This document shows positions 1 to 4,461 of a stretch of 5,074 nucleotides of DNA, one piece after another. The notes below the pieces were generated by a model, which was not told where the DNA came from, ran no database searches, and saw nothing but the letters and a program-made list of their open reading frames with translations. The first letter of the stretch is position 1, and the number at the start of each line of letters is the position of its first letter. A program made the translations under genes and the position numbers. This DNA comes from Microcaldota archaeon (GTDB lineage Archaea > Micrarchaeota > Micrarchaeia > Norongarragalinales > UBA97). The stretch is taken from contig JACRGG010000014.1 in the NCBI GenBank assembly GCA_016217775.1, forward strand, positions 1 through 5,074, read 5' to 3'.

Positions 1-74
1 GCCAAGCGCGTGTTTTTTAACTCTAGTTTTCAAAAAATCCTATTGCATTCATTGAGTGCGGGTGCTTTTCGGCA
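1..74. other. Left-edge stretch with no supported gene
   Basis: No gene can be assigned here. On the + strand one frame stops at 18-20 and again at 24-26, and a second stops at 53-55. The third stays open from base 1 to a stop at 142-144, inside the next gene. The 3' end of an upstream gene could lie in any of them, but the residues are too few to recognise. A T-rich run at 13-20 (TTTTTTAA) could be a weak TATA-like box for gins51, and GGGTG at 60-64 is the only Shine-Dalgarno-like sequence before that gene. Confidence 0.4.
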
Positions 75-614
75 ATGGTGGTGGAGCTTAGTTTCGAGGG
101 GTTGCGCAGGATTGCGCTGGGCGAGAAGCAAAGCTCGTTTTTAACCAAGCTCGACGAGGGGTTTTACTCAAACTACCGGGAATTCCTCTGTTCGCAGGAA
201 AAATCGCTGGAGAAGAGCTTTTCCCTCGACTCCGTCACGGTGTTGGAGAACAGCAGGCGCGTGCTTAAAGACATCATCAAGCGGCGGGAGCAAAAAATTT
301 TTTTGAAGGCGTTAAACGATTATTACGCGAATTCAGTCGATTCGCTTGGATTAGCCGCCCAAGAAAAAGACTTATATTCCTCCATCATCTCCTTGCTTGT
401 ACAACACGACGGCAAAACGAGTTTTTCAAGCAATTCCGCGCCAAGCCAGAAAAAGCAGGAGGACGGCGCAGTCAAGCTTAAGATTCTAGTCAACCTCCCC
501 CAATTCGTTGGGGCGACGCAGACAATCGGTCCGTTTCGGGAAAGCCAACTCGTCGAACTGCCGTCGCTTGACGCGCAACTTTTGCTAAAACGCGAAGTCG
601 CGCAAAAACAGTAA
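75..614 (+). CDS. gins51: GINS complex subunit Gins51 (Sld5/Psf1-like)
   Basis: The product is a 179-residue subunit of the GINS complex, which joins MCM helicase and a Cdc45/RecJ-like protein to form the archaeal replicative helicase. Residues about 6-110 form the helical A domain, with the family pattern LRRIALGEK, then F-L-x-K-L near 22-26, and a basic helix around RRVLKDIIKRRE (61-72). A polar linker at about 112-131 leads to a small beta-rich B domain (132-176) with the signature LPQFVG...IGPF...LVELPSLDAQLLLKR. The A-then-B order is that of Gins51/Sld5 rather than Gins23. Length fits the family. ATG 75 is the first plausible start after the stop at 24-26. GGGTG at 60-64 is a somewhat distant ribosome site (10-nt spacer), and GTG codons at 78 and 81 are alternatives. 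The gene lies before L44e/S27e/aIF2 alpha, a known archaeal linkage. The family call is firm. Confidence 0.88.
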   Translation: MVVELSFEGLRRIALGEKQSSFLTKLDEGFYSNYREFLCSQEKSLEKSFSLDSVTVLENSRRVLKDIIKRREQKIFLKALNDYYANSVDSLGLAAQEKDLYSSIISLLVQHDGKTSFSSNSAPSQKKQEDGAVKLKILVNLPQFVGATQTIGPFRESQLVELPSLDAQLLLKREVAQKQ

Positions 615-677
615 GCAAATCAAGAACAACAAGCGATTCAAAAAATTTGTACGCAAGTTTTTTTTTAAAAATAAAAT

Positions 678-682
678 GGTGA
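678..682 (+). promoter_or_regulatory. Shine-Dalgarno GGTGA deciding the L44e start
   Basis: GGTGA matches the pyrimidine-rich 3' end of archaeal 16S rRNA. It lies 7 nt before ATG 690 but only 1 nt before the in-frame TTG at 684, so ATG 690 is the better start. A T9 run at 658-666 followed by an A-rich segment to 676 lies just upstream. It keeps the leader AT-rich and may hold a TATA-like box, though it sits too close to the start to place a transcription start that includes this site. Confidence 0.7.
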
Positions 683-689
683 ATTGAAG

Positions 690-977
690 ATGATTGTGCC
701 GAAAACAAAGAACACTTTTTGCCCGAACTGCCGGAAGTACTCGCAGCACAAGGTGAAAGTGTCCACTACCAAGATAAAGCCGGGGCGGACCCTCGCGTGG
801 GGGACTCGCCGCCACGAGCGCAAGCTGCGCGGCCACCACGGCAAGGTGAAAGGCAAGGTCAAAGTGAGAAAGCAGGGCATTAGAAACAAGATAATGCTGG
901 AGTGCTTAGCGTGCAAGAAAAAGCACGAGCAAGTAATTTCCGGGCGGATGAAAAAGAAAGCAGAGCTCGCGCGCTAA
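690..977 (+). CDS. rpl44e: Large-subunit ribosomal protein L44e
   Basis: This 95-residue protein is a basic zinc-binding component of the 50S subunit, present in archaea and eukaryotes (eukaryotic L36a/L42). Two cysteine pairs, C11-x2-C14 and C72-x2-C75, can form the zinc site that bridges the N- and C-terminal segments. Between them lies a strongly basic stretch with the family-like WG-x-RR-x-x-R pattern near 37-44. The glycine-rich loop usually written GYGG appears here as RGHHG (47-51), so this is a divergent member. Its length matches the usual 92-96 residues. The start at ATG 690 is chosen for GGTGA 7 nt upstream; a TTG at 684 would add only two residues. It is followed by S27e as in most archaea, but with an unusual T-tract spacer between them. 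Confidence 0.9.
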   Translation: MIVPKTKNTFCPNCRKYSQHKVKVSTTKIKPGRTLAWGTRRHERKLRGHHGKVKGKVKVRKQGIRNKIMLECLACKKKHEQVISGRMKKKAELAR

Positions 978-986
978 GCGCATTAA
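976..986 (+). repeat. Spacer motif AAGCGCATTAA, copy 1
   Basis: This 11-mer begins in the L44e stop codon. It recurs exactly at 2077-2087 after aIF2 alpha, and with one change (T for C) at 3073-3083 after PAC2. It resembles a BRE-plus-TATA arrangement, so the copies may be promoter elements. This copy would place a transcription start near 1005-1012, inside the T-tract array. Confidence 0.35.
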
Positions 987-994
987 GCCAGTAA

Positions 995-1070
995 TTTTTT
1001 TAAGTTTTTTTAATTTTTTTAGTTTTTTTGTTTAAGTTTTTTGTTTTTTTTAAGTTTTTTTAATTTTTTT
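995..1070 (+). terminator. Array of eight T-tracts, probable intrinsic terminator
   Basis: Eight runs of 6-8 T fill this spacer, at 995-1001, 1005-1011, 1014-1020, 1023-1029, 1037-1042, 1044-1051, 1055-1061 and 1064-1070, separated by AAG, AA, AG or G. The + strand has no C from 990 to 1085. A 26-bp block at 995-1020 recurs exactly at 1045-1070. Archaeal RNA polymerase is known to terminate at coding-strand T-tracts without a hairpin, so a strong terminator after L44e is the simplest reading. Tract centres are mostly 9-10 bp apart, which could bend the DNA. TTTTAATTTT at 1058-1067 could also serve as a TATA box for S27e. Confidence 0.55.
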
Positions 1071-1081
1071 GGAAAAAAATT
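1062..1081. repeat. Perfect inverted repeat, 9-bp arms around GG
   Basis: AATTTTTTT at 1062-1070 is the exact reverse complement of AAAAAAATT at 1073-1081, with only GG between them. The two-base spacer is too short for a full hairpin, although inner pairs could open. The element closes the T-tract array just before the S27e leader. It may simply be the product of T- and A-tract slippage, or it may be a protein-binding or termination element. Confidence 0.4.
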
Positions 1082-1108
1082 GTTTCAAATAAAATATTAG
1101 GTGAAGTT

Positions 1109-1270
1109 ATGTCGAAGTTTTTGTCAATTGAATGCAAGTGCGGCCAGAAGCTGATTGTTTTCGGGAACTCGAAGACGAAAGTCTACTGCCCCGCGTGCAA
1201 GGCGGTGTTGGTCGAGCCCAAGGGCGGCAAGGCTGAAATCAGCTGCAAAATCCTTGAAGTGCTCTCGTAA
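1109..1270 (+). CDS. rps27e: Small-subunit ribosomal protein S27e
   Basis: This 53-residue protein belongs to the archaeal/eukaryotic S27e family of the 30S subunit, a small zinc-ribbon protein. The C-terminal half is typical: a C27-x2-C30 knuckle, then the near-invariant VEPKGGKA (35-42) and a closing beta-strand ending LEVLS. The first metal half-site is odd. It reads C9-x-C11-G, with one residue between the cysteines instead of the usual two, and an extra cysteine occurs at 46. Length is at the short end of the family. AGGTGA at 1099-1104 is a good ribosome site, 4 nt before the ATG. The gene precedes aIF2 alpha by 20 bp and is probably cotranscribed with it. The T-tract array upstream suggests transcription partly independent of L44e. 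Confidence 0.92.
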   Translation: MSKFLSIECKCGQKLIVFGNSKTKVYCPACKAVLVEPKGGKAEISCKILEVLS

Positions 1271-1279
1271 TTACATTAA

Positions 1280-1284
1280 GTGAT
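1280..1284 (+). promoter_or_regulatory. Shine-Dalgarno GTGAT supporting a TTG start for aIF2 alpha
   Basis: GTGAT is part of the GGTGATC anti-16S consensus and ends 6 nt before TTG 1291. The ATG at 1283 overlaps the site and is in another frame. No other in-frame start lies nearby that keeps the short, conserved N-terminus. Confidence 0.6.
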
Positions 1285-1290
1285 GTTGGC

Positions 1291-2049
1291 TTGGCGCAGG
1301 ACTACCCGGACGTTGGAGAACTCGTAATAGCGACTGTAAAGAAGATAATGCCCTACGGCGCTTTCTGCTCCCTCGACGAGTACAATACGCGCGAGTGCTT
1401 CATCCACGTCTCGCAAGTGTCAAGCGGGTGGGTTAGAAACATCCGCGAGCACGTGAAGGAAGGCCAGAAGATAGTCGCGAAAGTCCACAACATCGACTCG
1501 GTCAAAAACCAGATTGACCTCTCGTTAAAGCAAGTCGCCGAGTCCGACAAGAAGCGCAAGATGGACGCGTACAAGACGCAAATCCGCTACGGAAAATTAC
1601 TGGAGCGAATCGCAATAAAGCTCAAGAAAACCCCCGCCCTCGCGCAAAAAGAGGCGAACCAGCCGCTGGTCAAGGAATTCGGGGACTTGGTCACCGCGTT
1701 CGAGGCGATACACGAGGGAAAGCCAACCAAGATTCCAAAAGCATGGTCGGACGCAATAGCGGAAACCCTGTCTAAGGAAATCAAGCCGAAAATCGTGGAT
1801 TTGCGAAAGCAATTCTCCCTAACCTGCTTTGACTCCAACGGCGTGAAGACAATAATCAAGCTGCTGGAGAAAATCGAGGCCAACAAGAAAATCAACCCAA
1901 AAATCCACTACTTGGGCGCGCCAAACTACTACTTGTACCTGCAAGCCGGGGACTTTAAGGCCGCGGAGAAAAGCGCTGCCGCCCTCCTCGCGGAATTGGA
2001 GAAAAGCGCGAAGGAACCCAACTGCGAGTTCAGCCTACTAAAGCAATAA
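1291..2049 (+). CDS. eif2a: Translation initiation factor aIF2, alpha subunit
   Basis: The product (252 residues) is the alpha subunit of the heterotrimeric aIF2, which delivers initiator Met-tRNA to the small ribosomal subunit. An S1 OB-fold fills about residues 8-83, with the signatures GELVIATVKKI, YGAFCSLDEY, FIHVSQVSSGW, VKEGQKIVAKV and IDLSLKQV. A helical middle domain (about 88-170) carries the family-typical PLVKEFGDLVTAFE. The C-terminal alpha/beta domain (about 172-250) binds the gamma subunit and contains NGVKTIIKLL and IHYLGAPNYYLYL. It is slightly shorter than the usual 260-275 residues, with a trimmed C-terminus. The start is TTG 1291, supported by GTGAT upstream and by the MAQDYPDVGEL beginning, which matches the family. 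It follows S27e by 20 bp, as in many archaea. Confidence 0.95.
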   Translation: MAQDYPDVGELVIATVKKIMPYGAFCSLDEYNTRECFIHVSQVSSGWVRNIREHVKEGQKIVAKVHNIDSVKNQIDLSLKQVAESDKKRKMDAYKTQIRYGKLLERIAIKLKKTPALAQKEANQPLVKEFGDLVTAFEAIHEGKPTKIPKAWSDAIAETLSKEIKPKIVDLRKQFSLTCFDSNGVKTIIKLLEKIEANKKINPKIHYLGAPNYYLYLQAGDFKAAEKSAAALLAELEKSAKEPNCEFSLLKQ

Positions 2050-2063
2050 AAGCCGCGAGAGAG

Positions 2064-2089
2064 TATAATTTACTTAAAGCGCATTAAAG
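2064..2089 (+). promoter_or_regulatory. Candidate promoter before nop10-PAC2
   Basis: TATAATTTA at 2064-2072 resembles an archaeal TATA box and would place a transcription start near 2090-2095, just upstream of GGTG at 2101-2104. Immediately after it lies a copy of the spacer motif AAGCGCATTAA (2077-2087). The 62-bp gap after aIF2 alpha is long for this otherwise tight cluster, which favours an internal promoter. Confidence 0.35.
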
Positions 2090-2111
2090 TACGGATGGCT
2101 GGTGTTTTATT

Positions 2112-2264
2112 ATGGGATTAAAAAAATGCGGTAAATGCCACTCTTACGCCCTAAAAGGCGAGTGCGGAAATTGCCTAATCCAAACAATAAGCCCGCACCC
2201 GCCAAAATACTCGCCGCAAGACAAGTACGCCCAAATCAGGCGAATTGAAAAATTCGGGGAATAG
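2112..2264 (+). CDS. nop10: H/ACA RNP protein Nop10
   Basis: This 50-residue protein is the Nop10 subunit of the H/ACA ribonucleoprotein, which with Cbf5, Gar1 and L7Ae guides pseudouridylation of rRNA. The N-terminal zinc ribbon is clear: C6-x2-C9 and C18-x2-C21, with YALKGEC between, as in archaeal homologues. The linker HPPKYSPQDKYA (29-40) matches the conserved HPPRFSPEDPY segment that contacts Cbf5, followed by a basic helix, RRIEKFGE. Length is slightly short of the usual 55-60 residues. GGTG at 2101-2104 lies 7 nt before the ATG. Its position between aIF2 alpha and PAC2 is the standard archaeal order. The small size is normal for the family. Confidence 0.94.
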   Translation: MGLKKCGKCHSYALKGECGNCLIQTISPHPPKYSPQDKYAQIRRIEKFGE

Positions 2265-2269
2265 GAAAA

Positions 2270-3037
2270 ATGTTCACTTCAAGCAAGATAATGCGAAAGA
2301 AAAGCGCGAAGCTAAAACAGCCCGTCCTAATCGCGGGACTCCCGGGCATCGGGCTGGTGAGCAAGCTCACCGTAGACAATCTAGTGGCCCAGCTTAAGGC
2401 CAGGAAAATCGCGGCGCTTCACTCCCCGTTTTTCCCCAATCAAGTCCTCGCGATGAAAGGCGGCAAACTAAAGCCCTTCACGATGAAAATCTACGCGGCC
2501 AAGGCCGCAAGGCAAGACGTCGTGCTCTTAACGGGCGACATCCAGCCGCTGACCGTCGAGGGCCAGTACGAAGTGTGCAACAAAGTCCTCTCGTACTTCA
2601 ATTCTTTGGGCGGGCGCAAGGTAGTCGGAATGGCGGGGTACTCGACCGCCAGCGTCGGCAAGACGCCCAAAGTGTACTGCGCGGCGACAAGCAAGGAGTT
2701 TTTCAAGCAATTAAAGGGCTTTGGCGCGCAAAAACTCTCTGTTCACGTTCCAATAGTGGGAATGGCGGGGATGCTCCCGGCGCTTGCGAAAAACTACGGG
2801 ATGGAAGGCGCGTGCCTGTTGGCCGAAACCCCGGGCACGACTATTGACTCTAGCGCCGCAACCGCGCTCACCGCTTTGCTTGAGAAAATGCTTGGCGCTA
2901 AAATCAATTCATCAAACATCGCCAAGAAGGCGAGCAAGACCAACGAGTTAATCCAGAAAATCGAAGCGCAAGCAGCGCAGCAGCAAATGCCGCAAATAGA
3001 CCCGGCGAAAAAAGCGAATCTTTCATACATACACTGA
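2270..3037 (+). CDS. PAC2-family protein, proteasome-assembly-chaperone type
   Basis: This 255-residue protein belongs to the archaeal PAC2 family (COG2047 type). Its eukaryotic relatives PAC1/PAC2 assist 20S proteasome alpha-ring assembly, and the characterised Pyrococcus homologues PbaA/PbaB are related. Family hallmarks are PVLIAGLPGIGLVSKL near the N-terminus (18-33), SPFFPNQVL (52-60), LLTGDIQPLTVEGQYEV (86-102), a GYSTASVGKTPKVYCAAT segment (about 123-140) and a C-terminal helical tail. It ends in NLSYIH, similar to the short L-x-Y-I-x tail I associate with this family, and lacks a strict C-terminal hydrophobic-Tyr-X proteasome-docking motif. It starts 5 bp after the Nop10 stop, so the two are probably cotranscribed. 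The ribosome site is weak (GGGGA at 2256-2260), which fits translational coupling. Actual function in this lineage is inferred only. Confidence 0.85.
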   Translation: MFTSSKIMRKKSAKLKQPVLIAGLPGIGLVSKLTVDNLVAQLKARKIAALHSPFFPNQVLAMKGGKLKPFTMKIYAAKAARQDVVLLTGDIQPLTVEGQYEVCNKVLSYFNSLGGRKVVGMAGYSTASVGKTPKVYCAATSKEFFKQLKGFGAQKLSVHVPIVGMAGMLPALAKNYGMEGACLLAETPGTTIDSSAATALTALLEKMLGAKINSSNIAKKASKTNELIQKIEAQAAQQQMPQIDPAKKANLSYIH

Positions 3038-3072
3038 CCGGCGGCCGCAAAGCCATTTCGGCCAAAAACCTC

Positions 3073-3085
3073 AAGCGTATTAAAT
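3073..3085 (+). promoter_or_regulatory. Candidate TATA promoter for the DAHP synthase gene
   Basis: TATTAAAT at 3078-3085 lies within the third, one-mismatch copy of the spacer motif (AAGCGTATTAA, 3073-3083). It would place a transcription start near 3105-3110, at or just before GGTGA at 3109-3113. The 83-bp gap after PAC2, together with the change from information-processing genes to metabolism, supports an independent transcription unit. Confidence 0.4.
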
Positions 3086-3108
3086 TCTCTTGTTCACGAA
3101 ATTCCATC

Positions 3109-3113
3109 GGTGA
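3109..3113 (+). promoter_or_regulatory. Shine-Dalgarno GGTGA supporting a TTG start for DAHP synthase
   Basis: GGTGA ends 7 nt before TTG 3121, ideal spacing. No in-frame ATG occurs before codon 47 (at 3259), which would remove a large part of the conserved N-terminal region, so TTG is the likely initiator. Confidence 0.7.
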
Positions 3114-3120
3114 AACTTGA

Positions 3121-4176
3121 TTGGGCGAAAAGCTGATTGGCCAAAACATTTCCTCCTACGAAAAGCTAGCCGCCCCCCACGTTTTGTGCAAAGAACTCCC
3201 CCTTTCGCAGCAATCGATTTCAACAGTCCTCGGCGCGCGCTCTGCAATACGCAACGTTATGGACGGGGCGGATGGGCGCAAAATATTGCTGTGCGGCCCG
3301 TGCTCAATACACTCTGTCCCAGAAGCCCTCGAGTACGCGCACAAGCTGCACGCCCTGCAGAAAAAAGCCGAGGGAACATTCGTCATCTTAATGCGCACTT
3401 ATTTTGAGAAACCGCGCACTGCAGTCGGGTGGAAGGGCTTCGTCCACGACCCGGACCTCGACGGCAGCTCTAACTTGTCCAAGGGATTGGTGCACGCGAG
3501 GAAACTCCTCCTCGAAATAACAAAGCTAGGCTTGCCTACGACGGTTGAAGCCCTCGACCCGATGCTCCCCCAATACTATTTTGACTTGGTTTCCTACGCG
3601 TCAATAGGCGCGCGCACGGTAGAGTCGCAGACGCACCGCGAGCTGGCAAGCGGCTTGTCAATGCCTGTTGGGATGAAAAACGCGACTACCGGGGACGTCG
3701 ACATCGCCATTAACGCTATCAAGGCGGCCGCCCACCCGCATTCCTTCATTGGAATAAACGAGGCCGGCGAGTTATGTCGCATTCTAGCAAAAGGAAACAA
3801 GTACGCCAACCTAATCTTGCGCGGGGGGGCGCAGCCTAATTATGATTCCGCTTTTGTCAAGTCCGCGCAGGAAAAGCTTCGCGCGCAAAAACTCAAAGAG
3901 AACGTCATCATTGACTGCTCGCACGCGAACTCGGGGAAAAACCACGCCAACCAACCAATGGTTTTCGAGAACGTAGTGAACCAAATCGCCGCCGGCAACA
4001 ATAAGATAATCGGGTTAATGCTCGAATCGAATTTGGAGGAATCCAGCCAAGGCATTCCAAAAGACTTGCGCGAGCTTAAAAAAGGCGTTTCAATAACAGA
4101 CGCGTGCATCGGCTGGCAGACAACGGAAAAAATAGTGCTGGCCGCCCACGAGAAGCTCAAAGGAAGTATGACCTAA
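3121..4176 (+). CDS. aroG: DAHP synthase, class I-alpha (AroF/G/H type)
   Basis: The 351-residue enzyme condenses phosphoenolpyruvate and erythrose 4-phosphate to 3-deoxy-D-arabino-heptulosonate 7-phosphate, committing carbon to aromatic amino acids. It aligns along its length with E. coli AroG, with almost identical numbering. The metal ligands are present as C61 (GPCSIH), H268 (IDCSHANS), E302 (MLESNL) and D327 (SITDACIGW). PEP and phosphate contacts appear as R92, K97 (YFEKPRT), R165 (IGARTVESQ), K186 and R234. An N-terminal segment of about 50 residues precedes the barrel, as in the feedback-regulated bacterial enzymes. Some effector-pocket positions are kept (Q151, L175, S180) while S211 of AroG is G here, so inhibition cannot be predicted. 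Most archaea use a different enzyme or route at this step, so acquisition from bacteria is likely. No other aromatic-pathway gene is visible in the window. Confidence 0.95.
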   Translation: MGEKLIGQNISSYEKLAAPHVLCKELPLSQQSISTVLGARSAIRNVMDGADGRKILLCGPCSIHSVPEALEYAHKLHALQKKAEGTFVILMRTYFEKPRTAVGWKGFVHDPDLDGSSNLSKGLVHARKLLLEITKLGLPTTVEALDPMLPQYYFDLVSYASIGARTVESQTHRELASGLSMPVGMKNATTGDVDIAINAIKAAAHPHSFIGINEAGELCRILAKGNKYANLILRGGAQPNYDSAFVKSAQEKLRAQKLKENVIIDCSHANSGKNHANQPMVFENVVNQIAAGNNKIIGLMLESNLEESSQGIPKDLRELKKGVSITDACIGWQTTEKIVLAAHEKLKGSMT

Positions 4177-4180
4177 AGCA

Positions 4181-4188
4181 TTTTATAT
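4181..4188 (+). promoter_or_regulatory. TATA-like box of the toxin-antitoxin operon
   Basis: TTTTATAT is the best archaeal TATA match in the window. It is preceded by purine-rich TAAAGCA, which can serve as a BRE. A transcription start about 25 bp downstream would fall near 4208-4212, so the GGTGA at 4210-4214 would lie at the very 5' end of the mRNA. Its last two bases overlap the palindrome at 4187-4203. Confidence 0.5.
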
Positions 4189-4203
4189 GATGGAATCCAT
4201 CAT
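4187..4203. promoter_or_regulatory. 17-bp palindromic operator candidate
   Basis: ATGATGGA-A-TCCATCAT is a perfect inverted repeat with 8-bp arms and a single central base. It overlaps the end of the TATA-like box and occupies the space up to the expected transcription start of the antitoxin-toxin operon. Ribbon-helix-helix antitoxins commonly repress their own promoters by binding such palindromes, often with the toxin as co-repressor. Binding here would block promoter recognition. The repressor assignment is an inference. Confidence 0.6.
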
Positions 4204-4218
4204 TAATTTGGTGATTTT

Positions 4219-4461
4219 ATGAATGTTAATGTTCATTTTGCTGGTTTGACTGATGAGATTATCCAGGATGCCATTCGAAAGGGATTAGCCAACACTAAAA
4301 CAGAGGTTTTGCGCCTCGGGCTTTTCGAGCTGAAAAATAAGTACGACTTGGCGCAAGGCGAGCCGACGCAAGAGGAAAAAAAGCTTCTGGCAAGCTTCTT
4401 ATCCAGCCTAAAGAAAAGTGACTTTAAGACTGAAAAAGAACTTTGGGCGGCTTTAAAATGA
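4219..4461 (+). CDS. Ribbon-helix-helix antitoxin
   Basis: This 80-residue protein looks like the antitoxin and autorepressor of a type II module. Residues 2-7 (NVNVHF) can form the DNA-contacting beta-strand, followed by helix A (about 11-24, DEIIQDAIRKGL) and helix B (about 26-42, starting TKTEVLRLGL), the ribbon-helix-helix plan. The acidic/basic C-terminal half (about 47-80) ends in a helix, KTEKELWAALK, suited to wrapping the toxin. GGTGA at 4210-4214 lies 4 nt before ATG 4219. The stop codon overlaps the start of the next gene. The first 15 codons are T-rich (GTT, AAT, CAT, TTT, GGT), unlike the C-ending codons common in neighbouring genes, hinting at separate ancestry. The exact antitoxin subfamily is not recognised. 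Confidence 0.72.
   Translation: MNVNVHFAGLTDEIIQDAIRKGLANTKTEVLRLGLFELKNKYDLAQGEPTQEEKKLLASFLSSLKKSDFKTEKELWAALK

Noticed and set aside
1..144. Open frame from base 1 to a stop at 142-144, possible tail of an upstream gene
   Set aside because: It overlaps the GINS gene by about 70 bp, and its translation (several Trp and Cys in a row) is not recognisable as any expected neighbour such as primase or PCNA.
684..689. TTG start for L44e at 684
   Set aside because: The GGTGA would be only 1 nt away; ATG 690 has ideal 7-nt spacing and the usual family N-terminus.
995..1070. T-tract array as a CRISPR-like or mobile-element repeat
   Set aside because: There are no unique spacers of constant length, no target-site duplications and no associated genes; the repeats are simple homopolymer-based sequence.
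2095..2121. ATG at 2095 as an alternative small gene before nop10
   Set aside because: It is in another frame and reaches a stop after eight codons.
2575..2847. + strand open frame of 90 codons
   Set aside because: It is a frame-shifted shadow inside the PAC2 gene, with no ribosome site and no recognisable domain.
3043..3063. GC hairpin GGCCG/CGGCC after the PAC2 gene as a terminator
   Set aside because: The stem is only 5 bp with an 11-nt loop and is followed by an A-run, not a T-tract.
3117..3407. + strand open frame of 96 codons starting at 3117
   Set aside because: It overlaps the conserved DAHP synthase start in another frame and has low-complexity Arg/Pro-rich shadow composition.
3840..4160. 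Minus-strand open frame of 106 codons
   Set aside because: It lies wholly antisense to the conserved C-terminal half of DAHP synthase; no independent support. The same applies to the other minus-strand frames in the window.
4443..4457. TTG start for the toxin at 4443
   Set aside because: It adds five residues inside the antitoxin gene without a ribosome site; the ATGA overlap at 4458 is the standard arrangement.
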